DNA from: an uncultured Clostridia bacterium
GTDB taxonomy: Bacteria; Bacillota; Clostridia; Oscillospirales; Ruminococcaceae
Direction: 5' to 3'
DNA length: 14,126 bases
Assembly: GCA_937893735.1 (NCBI GenBank)
Contig: CALBGD010000292.1
Span: forward strand, 1 to 14,126
Below are positions 6,044 through 13,915 of this stretch, one piece after another (positions within the stretch are counted from its first letter, which is position 1; each line of letters opens with the position of its first letter). A model generated the notes under the pieces. The model made no database searches. It saw only the letters and a list, made by a program, of their open reading frames with translations, and had not been told where the DNA came from. The translations under genes and the position numbers were made by a program.

Positions 6044-6760
6044 ATGAAAATTTTCAGAAAAATTGCGGCGGTTCTTACAGCGGCGGTGATGGCTGTATCG
6101 ACATTTGCGGCTGTTTCGGTGACAGCCAGTGCGGACAGTATATTTGATACCGCAAAGGATATCAGGAGCGGAAGTACTGTTATTTCTTCTGTTATAACCG
6201 GGGGAAAATGTGCAGATTACAAGGTTAATGTTTCAAAAAAAGGGTCATTATCTATTGAATTAAGTGCTGGGTGGTATTGGACTGAACTAAACGTATTTGA
6301 TTCAGATGGTAACGTTGTCGGGTATAATGATTATCAAGTTAAGTCAGGAGAGTTTAAGCATTATGATGGCGATGGATTAAACTTTTATTGGAATGCTACC
6401 ACTGAAACTGTTAAAATAAAGGCTTTCTTTCCTGTTGAAAAGGGAATATATTATATTAGGGCTAAGCGTGATTCGTGGGGCGGTAACGATGGCAATGGCA
6501 AACTGATCTTCACTGCCACCTACCCCAGCACTTCCAGCACAGCGAAAATCAACTACATCACCATAAACATGGAGCGCGGCGACACTCTCTCCCTCGGCGC
6601 AGACATGACCGGCACCGGCGAAGTTACCTGGAAAAGCTCCAAGCCAAAGGTTGCGGTAGTCAGCTCCACCGGAAAGATAACCGCGAAATCCAAGGGAACA
6701 ACGGTGATCTCCGCGAAGTGCGGCAAGACCACCAAGAAAATCAAAATCAAGGTTTCCTGA
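6044..6760 (+). CDS. Secreted protein with PPC-like domain and C-terminal Ig-like (BIG2) domain
   Basis: This 238-residue protein starts at ATG 6044, with AAGGAAGG at 6027-6034. Residues 1-30 are a clear Sec signal peptide: basic MKIFRK, a hydrophobic Ala/Val core, and cleavage after ASA-30. Residues 31-162 look like a beta-sandwich of the pre-peptidase C-terminal (PPC) type (CADYKVNVSKKGSLSIEL, NVFDSDGNVV, GIYYIRA); this assignment is by pattern and moderate. Residues 168-238 are a BIG2 domain (ITINMERGDTLSL, VTWKSSKPKVAVVSSTGKIT, AKSKGTTVISA). It has no catalytic motif, no LPXTG motif and no dockerin. A binding or adhesive surface role is likely but unproven. Coding from about 6170 to 6490 is AT-rich, with different codon choice from the rest of the gene, suggesting a mosaic origin. 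It is controlled by the operator-bearing promoter upstream. Confidence 0.85.
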   Translation: MKIFRKIAAVLTAAVMAVSTFAAVSVTASADSIFDTAKDIRSGSTVISSVITGGKCADYKVNVSKKGSLSIELSAGWYWTELNVFDSDGNVVGYNDYQVKSGEFKHYDGDGLNFYWNATTETVKIKAFFPVEKGIYYIRAKRDSWGGNDGNGKLIFTATYPSTSSTAKINYITINMERGDTLSLGADMTGTGEVTWKSSKPKVAVVSSTGKITAKSKGTTVISAKCGKTTKKIKIKVS

Positions 6761-6772
6761 CGGAAACGGCAT

Positions 6773-6806
6773 AAAAAACCGGGACTTCGACAGCCCCGGT
6801 TTTTTT
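6773..6806. terminator. Bidirectional terminator between convergent genes
   Basis: AAAAAACCGGG (6773-6783) pairs with CCCGGTTTTTT (6795-6806, with the T-run continuing), forming a strong stem with A- and T-runs on both sides. It serves the secreted-protein gene on the plus strand and the glycan operon on the minus strand. The PHP stop codon overlaps its right edge. Confidence 0.9.
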
Positions 6807-7593
6807 ATATCTTCACAAATTCCGGCTTACGCTTCCGGAAAACCGTATAATGCGTGAATCCCGCCGCCCTGAGTATATCCTCCGCCGAGTCGAATTCCCA
6901 CGCGTAGTGCTCCGCCTTATGCCCGTCCGAACCGACCGTGATAATCTCGCCTCCGAGCTCCCGATAGCGCCGGAGCACCTCCGGGTGCGGGTGAGCCCAC
7001 CCCAGACCGTATTTCAATCCGGCTGTGTTCAGCTCTATCCCCTTGCCCATGGAGACCAGCTTCTTCAGTATCTCGTCCAGTATATCCGCGTAGTCCGCGG
7101 GACGGTAGCTCTTCGCGCCGCTGTACCGCACGACGTAATCCAGATGCCCGTACACGTCGAAATCATCAAACGCCGCGATGTTCGCAAGAATACTCTCAAA
7201 ATAGCGCAGAATTCCGTTATAGTCCCCATACTGCGCGAAATATTCCGGGTAGTAGGGATCAACTCCGTCCACAAGGTGGGAGGAGCCGATAACGAAATCG
7301 AAATCCCACTGGCGGACGTACTCCCGCAGGCGGGGCGCGAGGTAGTCCATCAGCCCGAGCTCCACGCCGAAAAGCAGCTCCATGTCCGGGAACTGCGGCC
7401 GCAGCTCGTTCAGCCGCCGGAGGTAATCCGCAGTGTCGAGGATAAATTCGCCGTCCGGGTAGTCCATGTCCATATGCTCGGTGAAGCACACCGTCCGGAG
7501 CCCCTTAGCTTTCATCGCCTTTATGGCGCCCTCCATCGGCTGGTCGCTGTCGGTGGAAACGAATGTGTGCGTGTGATGATCAGCCGTTATCAT
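6805..7593 (-). CDS. PHP-domain phosphohydrolase, histidinol-phosphatase (HisJ/HisK) family
   Basis: This is a 262-residue protein. ATG 7591-7593 is chosen because GGAGG lies 9 bases upstream and the family motif begins at once; a longer frame upstream has unrelated sequence. Metal ligands of the PHP fold are in place: H7 and H9 (HHTH), H40 (FTEH), E79 (GVELG), H106 (SSH), H150 (YGHLD) and D223/H225 (SDGH). The family includes histidinol-phosphate phosphatase of histidine synthesis and, more distantly, the CpsB/YwqE tyrosine phosphatases of capsule loci. By overall sequence it looks closer to HisJ. Its start overlaps the end of the glycan polymerase gene by 14 bases and there are no other his genes here, so a substrate connected with surface glycan is possible. 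Family is certain; substrate is not. Confidence 0.88.
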   Translation of the reverse strand: MITADHHTHTFVSTDSDQPMEGAIKAMKAKGLRTVCFTEHMDMDYPDGEFILDTADYLRRLNELRPQFPDMELLFGVELGLMDYLAPRLREYVRQWDFDFVIGSSHLVDGVDPYYPEYFAQYGDYNGILRYFESILANIAAFDDFDVYGHLDYVVRYSGAKSYRPADYADILDEILKKLVSMGKGIELNTAGLKYGLGWAHPHPEVLRRYRELGGEIITVGSDGHKAEHYAWEFDSAEDILRAAGFTHYTVFRKRKPEFVKI

Positions 7594-10500
7594 CTTTGTG
7601 CTCCTCCGCAGAGGAGTTATTCTGCTCCTCCACATACTTCTCACGCATAGCGCGGACGCTCTCGAGCAGGTTGCTGATATCCTCCTTGGTGGGCTGTCTG
7701 CGCTCCTCATGCTGCGTCCTGGGCTTCTGCTGGTCTGCGCGGATTATTGCCGCAAGTGCCTTTGCAGCGTCTGCCGTTTCGCGGTCCTTTTCCTGCTCTG
7801 TTGGAGTAGGAGCGGGCTCCGGCTGAACCGGAACATAATCCTCGTCAACCGCAATATTTCTGTCCGCGCGGCGGTTGATGGTGTTGAGAGCCGCGCCCAC
7901 GCCGAGGAGTATCCAGAACATCGGCGCAACGTGAACCACGGAATCATTGAACATTCCCGCCGCGAGATAGCCGACAACGCCAAGCATTACGGCGGCGCCC
8001 ATTATCTGCTCAGGGCGGTATTCCCGGCGAAGCGCATACAGCCGGAAGCAGTCCACAAGGTAGAACACGCATATCACAAGGAACGCGATGAGCGCGATAA
8101 GCCCGTTTGAATAGAATATCTGGAGATACATATTATGCGGCTTATCGACCGTCACATAGAAGCCCTCGCCGAAGTCCTCATAGGAATAGTACTTTGCAAG
8201 AACGTCGTTCTGCGGGAACACATATGTGAACGTATCCGCGCCGTAGCCTGTCAGCAGGCAGTTCTTCAGCAGCGGGAGCGTTCTCGACCAGATGTAGCCT
8301 CTTGAGGAACCGAGCTTCTCCTTGCCCTCAAAGCCGATGTGGTCTGCATTTACCGGGTCGAATCTTTCAGCGCCGCGGTAGTGTATCATGATAATACGCT
8401 TCTCGTTCTCCAGCATGAAGAACAGGGAGTTCTGGCTGTCATCGTTGAAGGTCAGCGCGATGACATCTCTTGCATACGAGGTCTCCTCGGAATTCATAAG
8501 CATCAGATGAACGCCGTCAAAGCTTCCGGGGAATGAAATGTGCTCGTTATACTGGAGCTCCTCATCAGTGCCAGTCATGAAGAACAGCCGCTGATAATCC
8601 GTGTCGTACTCCATGTACAGGCTTGCCAGACCGTCAGAGATCTCAGCTATCCCGGGATCTTCTATCCTGATATAGGTTCCGTCCTCGGCGTCAGTCACGG
8701 AGTCGGCGGATTCATTCAGGGAGAGCCCGCCGTCCTCGCCGATAAGAAGCGTCGCATGGGACTGCCCTATCGAAACGTCAACATAGCCCTCGGTGTAGTG
8801 CGCGGTGACGTTCAGGGAATCAAAGCCGCTGACGCCGATGGTGAACGTGGATTCATACGCAGCGGGCTCGCCAGCGCTGTTGGTAAAGAGGTAGTTTCTG
8901 ATATCCTTGTCATATGCAACGGTAAGGGTATCCTGCTGACCAGTCAGCAGGAGTGTGTTGTCGCCGGGAGTTCGTATCTCCCTCAGCGGGAGCTTTGAAT
9001 AAAGATCCTTGTCAGCTTCGTCAGCCGGCAGGAACAATCCGACTGCGTCCTGCACCAGCGACGGGATACGCACGAAAAGCTTGTTTCCGAGGGCGAAGTT
9101 TGCTCCCACAACTATAACAGCCGCAGCAGCAACGATGGCTGTGCAGCGCTTCCAGTGCTTTCCTATCTGGCGTGCAAACACGATAATGCCGATGACAAGC
9201 GCCGCCGCCAGCGCAACAACGCCGCTTCGCGCGGTGCTTCCCACCAGAAGCAGAACGGTCATCACATCGAATACGATATAAAGAATACGCCAGAGCAGCT
9301 TCTCGGAATATATCGCCATAACGGTGAACAGCGGCACGAGAAGTCCTGCAAAGCTGCCGACATAGTTACCGTTGTACAGTGCGCCGAACGTAAGGTTTGA
9401 GGATATCCCGACAGTGAGATTTTCTACATCTATCCCCCTGTCAGCAATAAGGGAGAGGAACCACTTCTGGTTAAGCAGGTCGTTTCCTGTGAACTGGAAT
9501 ATGGCAATAAACGCGTTCACGCCGACTGCAACGAACATCGCAATGGAAAGGTACCTGAAATTTCCGGAGGTGCGGAAAGCATACATCGAAAACAGGAACA
9601 TCACAAAATAGCACGCGATCACCCAGAAGCCCTCCGCGCGGTCGTACTCACCGCTGAATGCGATGCTCTGGAACTCAGAACCCGCCGCTGAGGCAAGCGC
9701 CATAGCCACGAAAACCACCGAGCAGCCCACATATAACAGCGAGCGCTTCTCTATCCTGCGGAAAAGGGACAGGCAGCACACCAAAGCAACGCCTATCATT
9801 ATAAGCGACAATACGATGATAGCGAGCGCCTTTCCGTTGGAGTACAGGTCGTACAGCTCATAATAGGTGCCGCTGTCGCCGGTGATCTCATTGCCGCCGT
9901 TGTACATATAGGTCTGTGCAAAGGTGGTGGTGACCTTGTTGATGTGCATTATCACGGGCACCAGCGCCATCATTATGACTGAAGGCAGGAACATTGCCAG
10001 CGCCATCAGGTCGGTTTTTGCTTTGTTATTGTTCATGTTGTATTTCTCCGGTCTGTATTTTTTCTTTCTGCCGCCCGTATCAGACTTTCCGGACAGCTTT
10101 TCGGAATTCATGAATCCGCTCAGCGCGGTCCTTATCAGTATCGAGATATCAAGGAAGAAGCTCCAGTTTTCTATGTACTGCACATCGTACTCTATGCGCT
10201 TCTCTATCGAGGTGTCCCCGCGGTAGCCGTTTATCTGCGCCAGTCCGGTGATCCCGGGCTTTACCTGGTGCTTTATCATGTACATCGGTATCTTGTCCTT
10301 GAAGTCGTTGACGTAGAACGGTATCTCCGGGCGGGGGCCGACAAGGCTCATCTCGCCCTTAAGCACATTGACGAGCTGAGGGAGTTCGTCTATCGAGAAC
10401 TTCCGGATAAACGCGCCGAATTTCGTGCGGCGAGGGTCGGTGTCCCTTGACCACGCGGTGTCGCTCTCGGCGCTGTCCCGCATGGATTTCAGCTTGTACA

Positions 10501-11464
10501 TGGTGAACACCTTTTTGTTGAGCCCCACGCGCTTCTGCCGGAATATCACCTGCCCGCCCATGGTGAGCTTTATCACCAGCATGCTCACCAGTATCACCGG
10601 GGAGGTCAGCACCAGCAGCACCGCGGAGCCCACTATGTCCAGCGCGCGCTTCAGAATCGCGTTTCCGATGTTGTCCAGCGGAATGCGCCGAATGTTCATC
10701 ATCGGGATATTTCCCACCATGTCTATCGCGGGAGTGGAGCTCATGTACTTGTATATGCTCGGTATGACGGAAATTTTCGTTCCGGTGAGCTCGCACGCCT
10801 CCACAACGTTTGCGAGCTTTTCATCATCGCCGGGGTCCAGCGCGCATACTACCTCGTCGTAGCTGCGCTCCTCCAGCACGGTCAGCAGGCTGGGCATTCC
10901 GCCCATTTTCTTCGCCCCGGGGAGCTCTCCGTCGGAAACGTACCCCGCGCACACAAAGCCGAGGTGCTTTTCCTCCTTTATGGTTCTGAGGTAATCCCGG
11001 GCGGCGGCGCCGCTGCCGACTATCAGCACGTATTTCTGGTTGTAGCCGCTCCGCCGGAACTCCCGCAGCAGCTTTCGCATCATGAAGCGTTTGAGCGCCA
11101 CCAGAACGAGATCCAGCACAAGGAATATCGCCAGCGCCCACCGCGAGAAGTCGATTATCTGCACCACGTACAGCAGCGCTACCAGCGTCAGGCCGTCCAG
11201 CAGGAACGCGGCGAACAGCCTGCCGAGCTCGCTTGTGAACCGTCTGCTGCGGAAGGAGCCGTAAAGCCCCATGCAGCCGTAGGTCAGAAGCTGCACCGGC
11301 ACAAAAATGAGCAGCAGCTTGAAATAATCCGTCAGCGGGTAGTTCCTGTCGAAATCCAGCAGGCTGAACACCAGCAGATACGCCGCCGCGACAGAGATGA
11401 AGGCTGCCGCCGCGTCCGTGAGGATATTCAGGCGGTTGAGCAGCTTCTGGTTTTCTTTTATCAT
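7580..11464 (-). CDS. Fusion of WbaP-like sugar-1-phosphate transferase and O-antigen ligase/polymerase
   Basis: This is a 1294-residue membrane protein in one uninterrupted frame. Residues 1-126 carry about four membrane helices. Residues 143-235 are a Rossmann-like CoA_binding_3 domain (YVLIVGSGAAARDYL). Residues 270-450 are a bacterial sugar transferase (polyprenyl-phosphate phosphoglycosyl transferase) with a membrane helix at 275-300, the catalytic D-E pair in SIDELPQLVNVLKGEMSLVG, then GPRPE and VKPGITGLAQING. It should move a sugar-1-phosphate from a UDP-sugar onto undecaprenyl phosphate. After a basic linker (residues 460-476), residues 477-1195 form a Wzy_C/O-antigen-ligase protein with about 12 helices, STARSGVVAL (743-752), SSRGYIWSR, GYGADTF and the conserved H1110-N1111 (KPHNMYLQ). 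Residues 810-1050 form an unusually large extracytoplasmic insertion. Residues 1200-1294 are a charged cytoplasmic tail. The start at 11464 has only a modest AAAGGTAA site. An internal Met477 has its own GGAG. Confidence 0.9.
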   Translation of the reverse strand: MIKENQKLLNRLNILTDAAAAFISVAAAYLLVFSLLDFDRNYPLTDYFKLLLIFVPVQLLTYGCMGLYGSFRSRRFTSELGRLFAAFLLDGLTLVALLYVVQIIDFSRWALAIFLVLDLVLVALKRFMMRKLLREFRRSGYNQKYVLIVGSGAAARDYLRTIKEEKHLGFVCAGYVSDGELPGAKKMGGMPSLLTVLEERSYDEVVCALDPGDDEKLANVVEACELTGTKISVIPSIYKYMSSTPAIDMVGNIPMMNIRRIPLDNIGNAILKRALDIVGSAVLLVLTSPVILVSMLVIKLTMGGQVIFRQKRVGLNKKVFTMYKLKSMRDSAESDTAWSRDTDPRRTKFGAFIRKFSIDELPQLVNVLKGEMSLVGPRPEIPFYVNDFKDKIPMYMIKHQVKPGITGLAQINGYRGDTSIEKRIEYDVQYIENWSFFLDISILIRTALSGFMNSEKLSGKSDTGGRKKKYRPEKYNMNNNKAKTDLMALAMFLPSVIMMALVPVIMHINKVTTTFAQTYMYNGGNEITGDSGTYYELYDLYSNGKALAIIVLSLIMIGVALVCCLSLFRRIEKRSLLYVGCSVVFVAMALASAAGSEFQSIAFSGEYDRAEGFWVIACYFVMFLFSMYAFRTSGNFRYLSIAMFVAVGVNAFIAIFQFTGNDLLNQKWFLSLIADRGIDVENLTVGISSNLTFGALYNGNYVGSFAGLLVPLFTVMAIYSEKLLWRILYIVFDVMTVLLLVGSTARSGVVALAAALVIGIIVFARQIGKHWKRCTAIVAAAAVIVVGANFALGNKLFVRIPSLVQDAVGLFLPADEADKDLYSKLPLREIRTPGDNTLLLTGQQDTLTVAYDKDIRNYLFTNSAGEPAAYESTFTIGVSGFDSLNVTAHYTEGYVDVSIGQSHATLLIGEDGGLSLNESADSVTDAEDGTYIRIEDPGIAEISDGLASLYMEYDTDYQRLFFMTGTDEELQYNEHISFPGSFDGVHLMLMNSEETSYARDVIALTFNDDSQNSLFFMLENEKRIIMIHYRGAERFDPVNADHIGFEGKEKLGSSRGYIWSRTLPLLKNCLLTGYGADTFTYVFPQNDVLAKYYSYEDFGEGFYVTVDKPHNMYLQIFYSNGLIALIAFLVICVFYLVDCFRLYALRREYRPEQIMGAAVMLGVVGYLAAGMFNDSVVHVAPMFWILLGVGAALNTINRRADRNIAVDEDYVPVQPEPAPTPTEQEKDRETADAAKALAAIIRADQQKPRTQHEERRQPTKEDISNLLESVRAMREKYVEEQNNSSAEEHKDDNG

Positions 11465-11515
11465 CAGCAGTTACCTTTATATTACAGTTGACTTGATTTT
11501 ATAACATATATAAAG

Positions 11516-11544
11516 ATTATAGCACATCTCCGGCGGCGTTTCAA
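11516..11544 (-). promoter_or_regulatory. Promoter of the glycan operon
   Basis: On the minus strand, TTGAAA (11539-11544), a 17-base spacer and TATAAT (11516-11521) lie 51 bases before the fusion gene start. This is a near-consensus sigma-A promoter driving the fusion gene and the overlapping PHP gene. Confidence 0.8.
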
Positions 11545-11631
11545 CCAAAATCGGCAAAAAAACCTCTGTTGGCGGTAATTTTCGTTGTTTTCTTATAAAA
11601 TATGGCTTACCGGGCTTTTTTTTTGTAATAC

Positions 11632-11660
11632 AAAAACCTCCCCCGTATTCTGGGGGAGGT
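11632..11660 (-). terminator. Terminator of the diguanylate cyclase gene
   Basis: On the minus strand a perfect 9-bp stem, ACCTCCCCC with GGGGGAGGT around a 7-base loop, is followed directly by TTTTT. It begins 18 bases after the cyclase stop. It separates that gene from the glycan operon promoter further down the same strand. Confidence 0.9.
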
Positions 11661-11677
11661 CATGTATAACTGAATCA

Positions 11678-13627
11678 TCAGATGAACGCGTAGTTGGACT
11701 TACCATTCTTCTTAACGGAATACATCGCGTCATCTGCCTTGCCGATGATGTACTCAACGCGGGTGTTGTAGTCGTCCTTTATCATTGAGATACCGATGGA
11801 AACGCTGACTGACAGATGGATACCGTCACAGTCGAAGCCCTCGTCAAGTCTGGAAATGATATTCTGAGCAACTCTGGTCGGGTCGTTTATCTCAGCGTTG
11901 CGTACGCACGCAATGAACTCATCGCCGCCGTAGCGTCCCGCGAAGCCGAACTCTCCGACAACGTTCTTGATGGTGCGTGCAACGAATTTCAGCACCTGGT
12001 CGCCGGTAGCGTGGCTGTACTGGTCGTTGTAGTGCTTGAAGTCGTCTACGTCCACGAACAGAACTGCCATCTCGGACTTACGCGCCTCGGACAGCGTGAT
12101 CTCGTTGTCGATCTGGCTCTCGATGGTCTCGCGGTTGTAGAGCTCCGTGAGGGAGTCGAAGCTTGCCCTTGCGGTGAGCTGCTGCTCGCTCTTCTTTGCG
12201 CGGTCGATATCGAGTATGACGCCGACTACCTTAAGCGGGTTGCCGTCCTTGTCGTGGAGCGTCGCAGTTCTGATGAGCACCCAGATGTAGTCGCCGTAGA
12301 TGTTCTTCATGCGGTACTCGTTGTGCTTGAACTCCTCGCCCCTGCCGAGCTTCTCGAGGTCTGACTTGTAGCGCTCAGCATCGTCGTCATGCAGCTTCGC
12401 CTTAAGCAGGAAGCTGTCGCCGAAGTGGTCGGACGGCGCACGGTAGCTGAACTTCTTGTTGAAGTTGTTGGAGAAGAATACCTCGTTGGTCTTGAAGTTC
12501 CACTCGAAGATGATGTTGTCGGACATCTCAGTGATGGTGCGGTATCTGTCCTCGCTGACAACTATCTCATCGAGCAGGTTATTGAATGCACGGGACATCT
12601 GTCCGTACTCGTTGTTGCTTACTGCTGTCGGGATCCTTGCCTCGTGGTCGCCGCGGCGCACCTTCTCGAGGGTCTCCTCGATGGTCTTGAGCGGTCTTGT
12701 TACAAGGATAGAAACCACTATCGCGCCGGCGATGACTACCAGTGCGATCAGCACTACCGCCACAACGATGGAGTTGCGCACGGACATGGAATAGTAGTTC
12801 GCGCTTCCGTTTACGGGGCAGCTTGCGATCGCGATAAGTCCGTTCTCGCCGCCCACCTTGATCATTGCGGCATAGTAGGGCGCGGTGCTGTTCGCGGGGG
12901 TGTATTCGATTATCTCAGGCTGGGAGTCGTCCGTCAGGGCGTCGATCTTTGCCTTGAAAACGTCTGCGGGATACTCATAGAAGAGGTTTACCTTGAAGTT
13001 ATCAACTATGCTGTAATTGTGGTTCGCGGAGGAATCTGCAATGGCGACCGCGCCGTTGTAGAAGGTGCTTCCGCCTGCCGCCTCGTAGAGGAAGCCGTGG
13101 TCAGCCAGCTTGAAGTTGATAATGACCGTGGACTTGCCGGAGGTGTGCTTCATGAACATGGTGGGGTTCTTTCCGCCGCCGGTAGCCTCGGGGTTCACGA
13201 TGGAGTTGAAGAACAGCGCGTCGTCGGGGTACTCCGCATAAGCGGCGAAGTTGTCAACGACCTGACCGGTCTTTCCGGCGCTTCCGCAGAAGATATTGCC
13301 GTCCTTGTCGACCAGCATGATGGACTCTATGGTTCTGTCGGCCTCGGCAAACTTGGTCAGGTAGTTGCCGGCGTAGTCGTTCGCCTTCTGCTCGGAGAGC
13401 GCACTCTGCACCTCCGGGTCGCCGAGAATGGTGTTCATCTCCCCGGTAACTGTGTTGATGTAGGTCTGGAGCGTATAGCGCTCGTTCTCCGCCATATTGA
13501 TGATGGTCTCGCGGAACTCCTTGTCGCCGTCCTTATCCACCAGCATACCGGCGAACACTGCATATATGATCATAGGCAGTATAGCGAACAGCATGGCGCT
13601 TATCATCAGCATTGTCCTGATCTTCAT
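11678..13627 (-). CDS. Membrane diguanylate cyclase: extracellular sensor, HAMP, PAS, GGDEF
   Basis: This is a 649-residue protein. ATG 13625-13627 has GGGGAGAG seven bases upstream. A membrane helix at residues 7-29 and another at 286-309 bracket an extracytoplasmic sensor of about 255 residues, with dCache-like elements (ESIMLVDKDGNIFCGS, NGAVAIADSS). HAMP follows at 310-360 (TRPLKTIEETLEKVRRGDHE), then a PAS/PAC module at 361-478 (YRTITEMSDNIIFEWN, YIWVLIRTATLHDKDGNPL, VGVILDIDRAK). The GGDEF domain is at 485-649, with the Mg-binding FVDVDDF (D526) and an intact GRYGGDEF (564-571), so c-di-GMP synthesis from GTP is expected. The product-inhibition I-site (RxxD five residues before GGDEF) is absent; that place reads EFGF. 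It is monocistronic by its own promoter and terminator. It lies just upstream of a surface-glycan operon, and c-di-GMP often controls such operons, but no direct link is seen here. Confidence 0.95.
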   Translation of the reverse strand: MKIRTMLMISAMLFAILPMIIYAVFAGMLVDKDGDKEFRETIINMAENERYTLQTYINTVTGEMNTILGDPEVQSALSEQKANDYAGNYLTKFAEADRTIESIMLVDKDGNIFCGSAGKTGQVVDNFAAYAEYPDDALFFNSIVNPEATGGGKNPTMFMKHTSGKSTVIINFKLADHGFLYEAAGGSTFYNGAVAIADSSANHNYSIVDNFKVNLFYEYPADVFKAKIDALTDDSQPEIIEYTPANSTAPYYAAMIKVGGENGLIAIASCPVNGSANYYSMSVRNSIVVAVVLIALVVIAGAIVVSILVTRPLKTIEETLEKVRRGDHEARIPTAVSNNEYGQMSRAFNNLLDEIVVSEDRYRTITEMSDNIIFEWNFKTNEVFFSNNFNKKFSYRAPSDHFGDSFLLKAKLHDDDAERYKSDLEKLGRGEEFKHNEYRMKNIYGDYIWVLIRTATLHDKDGNPLKVVGVILDIDRAKKSEQQLTARASFDSLTELYNRETIESQIDNEITLSEARKSEMAVLFVDVDDFKHYNDQYSHATGDQVLKFVARTIKNVVGEFGFAGRYGGDEFIACVRNAEINDPTRVAQNIISRLDEGFDCDGIHLSVSVSIGISMIKDDYNTRVEYIIGKADDAMYSVKKNGKSNYAFI

Positions 13628-13688
13628 TTATATACTCTCCCCGTTTCATTCTGCGTAAGCAGAGCACTAGACATGATTATTTAGTTTC

Positions 13689-13717
13689 AGTATATCACAA
13701 AAATGCTTTCCTGTAAA
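13689..13717 (-). promoter_or_regulatory. Promoter of the diguanylate cyclase gene
   Basis: On the minus strand, TTTACA (13712-13717), a 17-base spacer and TATACT (13689-13694) lie 61 bases before the start codon. Each hexamer differs from consensus at one position. The leader contains only a small hairpin (TCTGC/GCAGA). Confidence 0.8.
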
Positions 13718-13775
13718 CACTTAAACAATAATAATTTGACCCTCTGGAGCATTTTTATTGAACCTGCACAAATCC

Positions 13776-13792
13776 CACAAAACTATTTTGTG
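13776..13792. promoter_or_regulatory. Perfect 17-bp palindrome, candidate operator
   Basis: CACAAAA-CTA-TTTTGTG is a perfect inverted repeat of 7-bp arms with a 3-base centre, in the intergenic region between the divergent cyclase gene and the gene at 13916. It lies upstream of both promoters, about 60 bp from the cyclase -35 and about 55 bp from the other -35. That position fits an activator or a shared regulator. The protein that would bind is unknown. Confidence 0.45.
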
Positions 13793-13846
13793 AACAATAC
13801 AGACATCAGTTCCTGCGGCAAAAAGGCATTTATTTGAAAAAACCGC

Positions 13847-13875
13847 TTGAATTAACTCCGGAACTGTGATATAAT
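13847..13875 (+). promoter_or_regulatory. Promoter of the gene at the right edge
   Basis: TTGAAT (13847-13852), a 17-base spacer and TATAAT (13870-13875) lie 40 bases before the ATG at 13916. It is divergent from the cyclase promoter. Confidence 0.8.
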
Positions 13876-13915
13876 TATGTTAATAATGTACAGCTGACTC
13901 CGGAGGGTATATATA

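Noticed and set aside
6850..7650. A 266-codon open frame on the plus strand
   Set aside because: It is antisense to the PHP gene, whose metal-binding motifs are complete, and the plus-strand translation is Arg/Val-rich without any family pattern.
11600..11630. GGCTTACCGGGC followed by nine T's on the plus strand
   Set aside because: The T-run looks like a terminator tail, but the preceding bases do not form a stable stem and no plus-strand gene ends there.
12389..13684. A 431-codon open frame on the plus strand
   Set aside because: It is antisense to the diguanylate cyclase. The frame is open because of that gene's GC-rich third positions, and the translation has no domain pattern or ribosome site.
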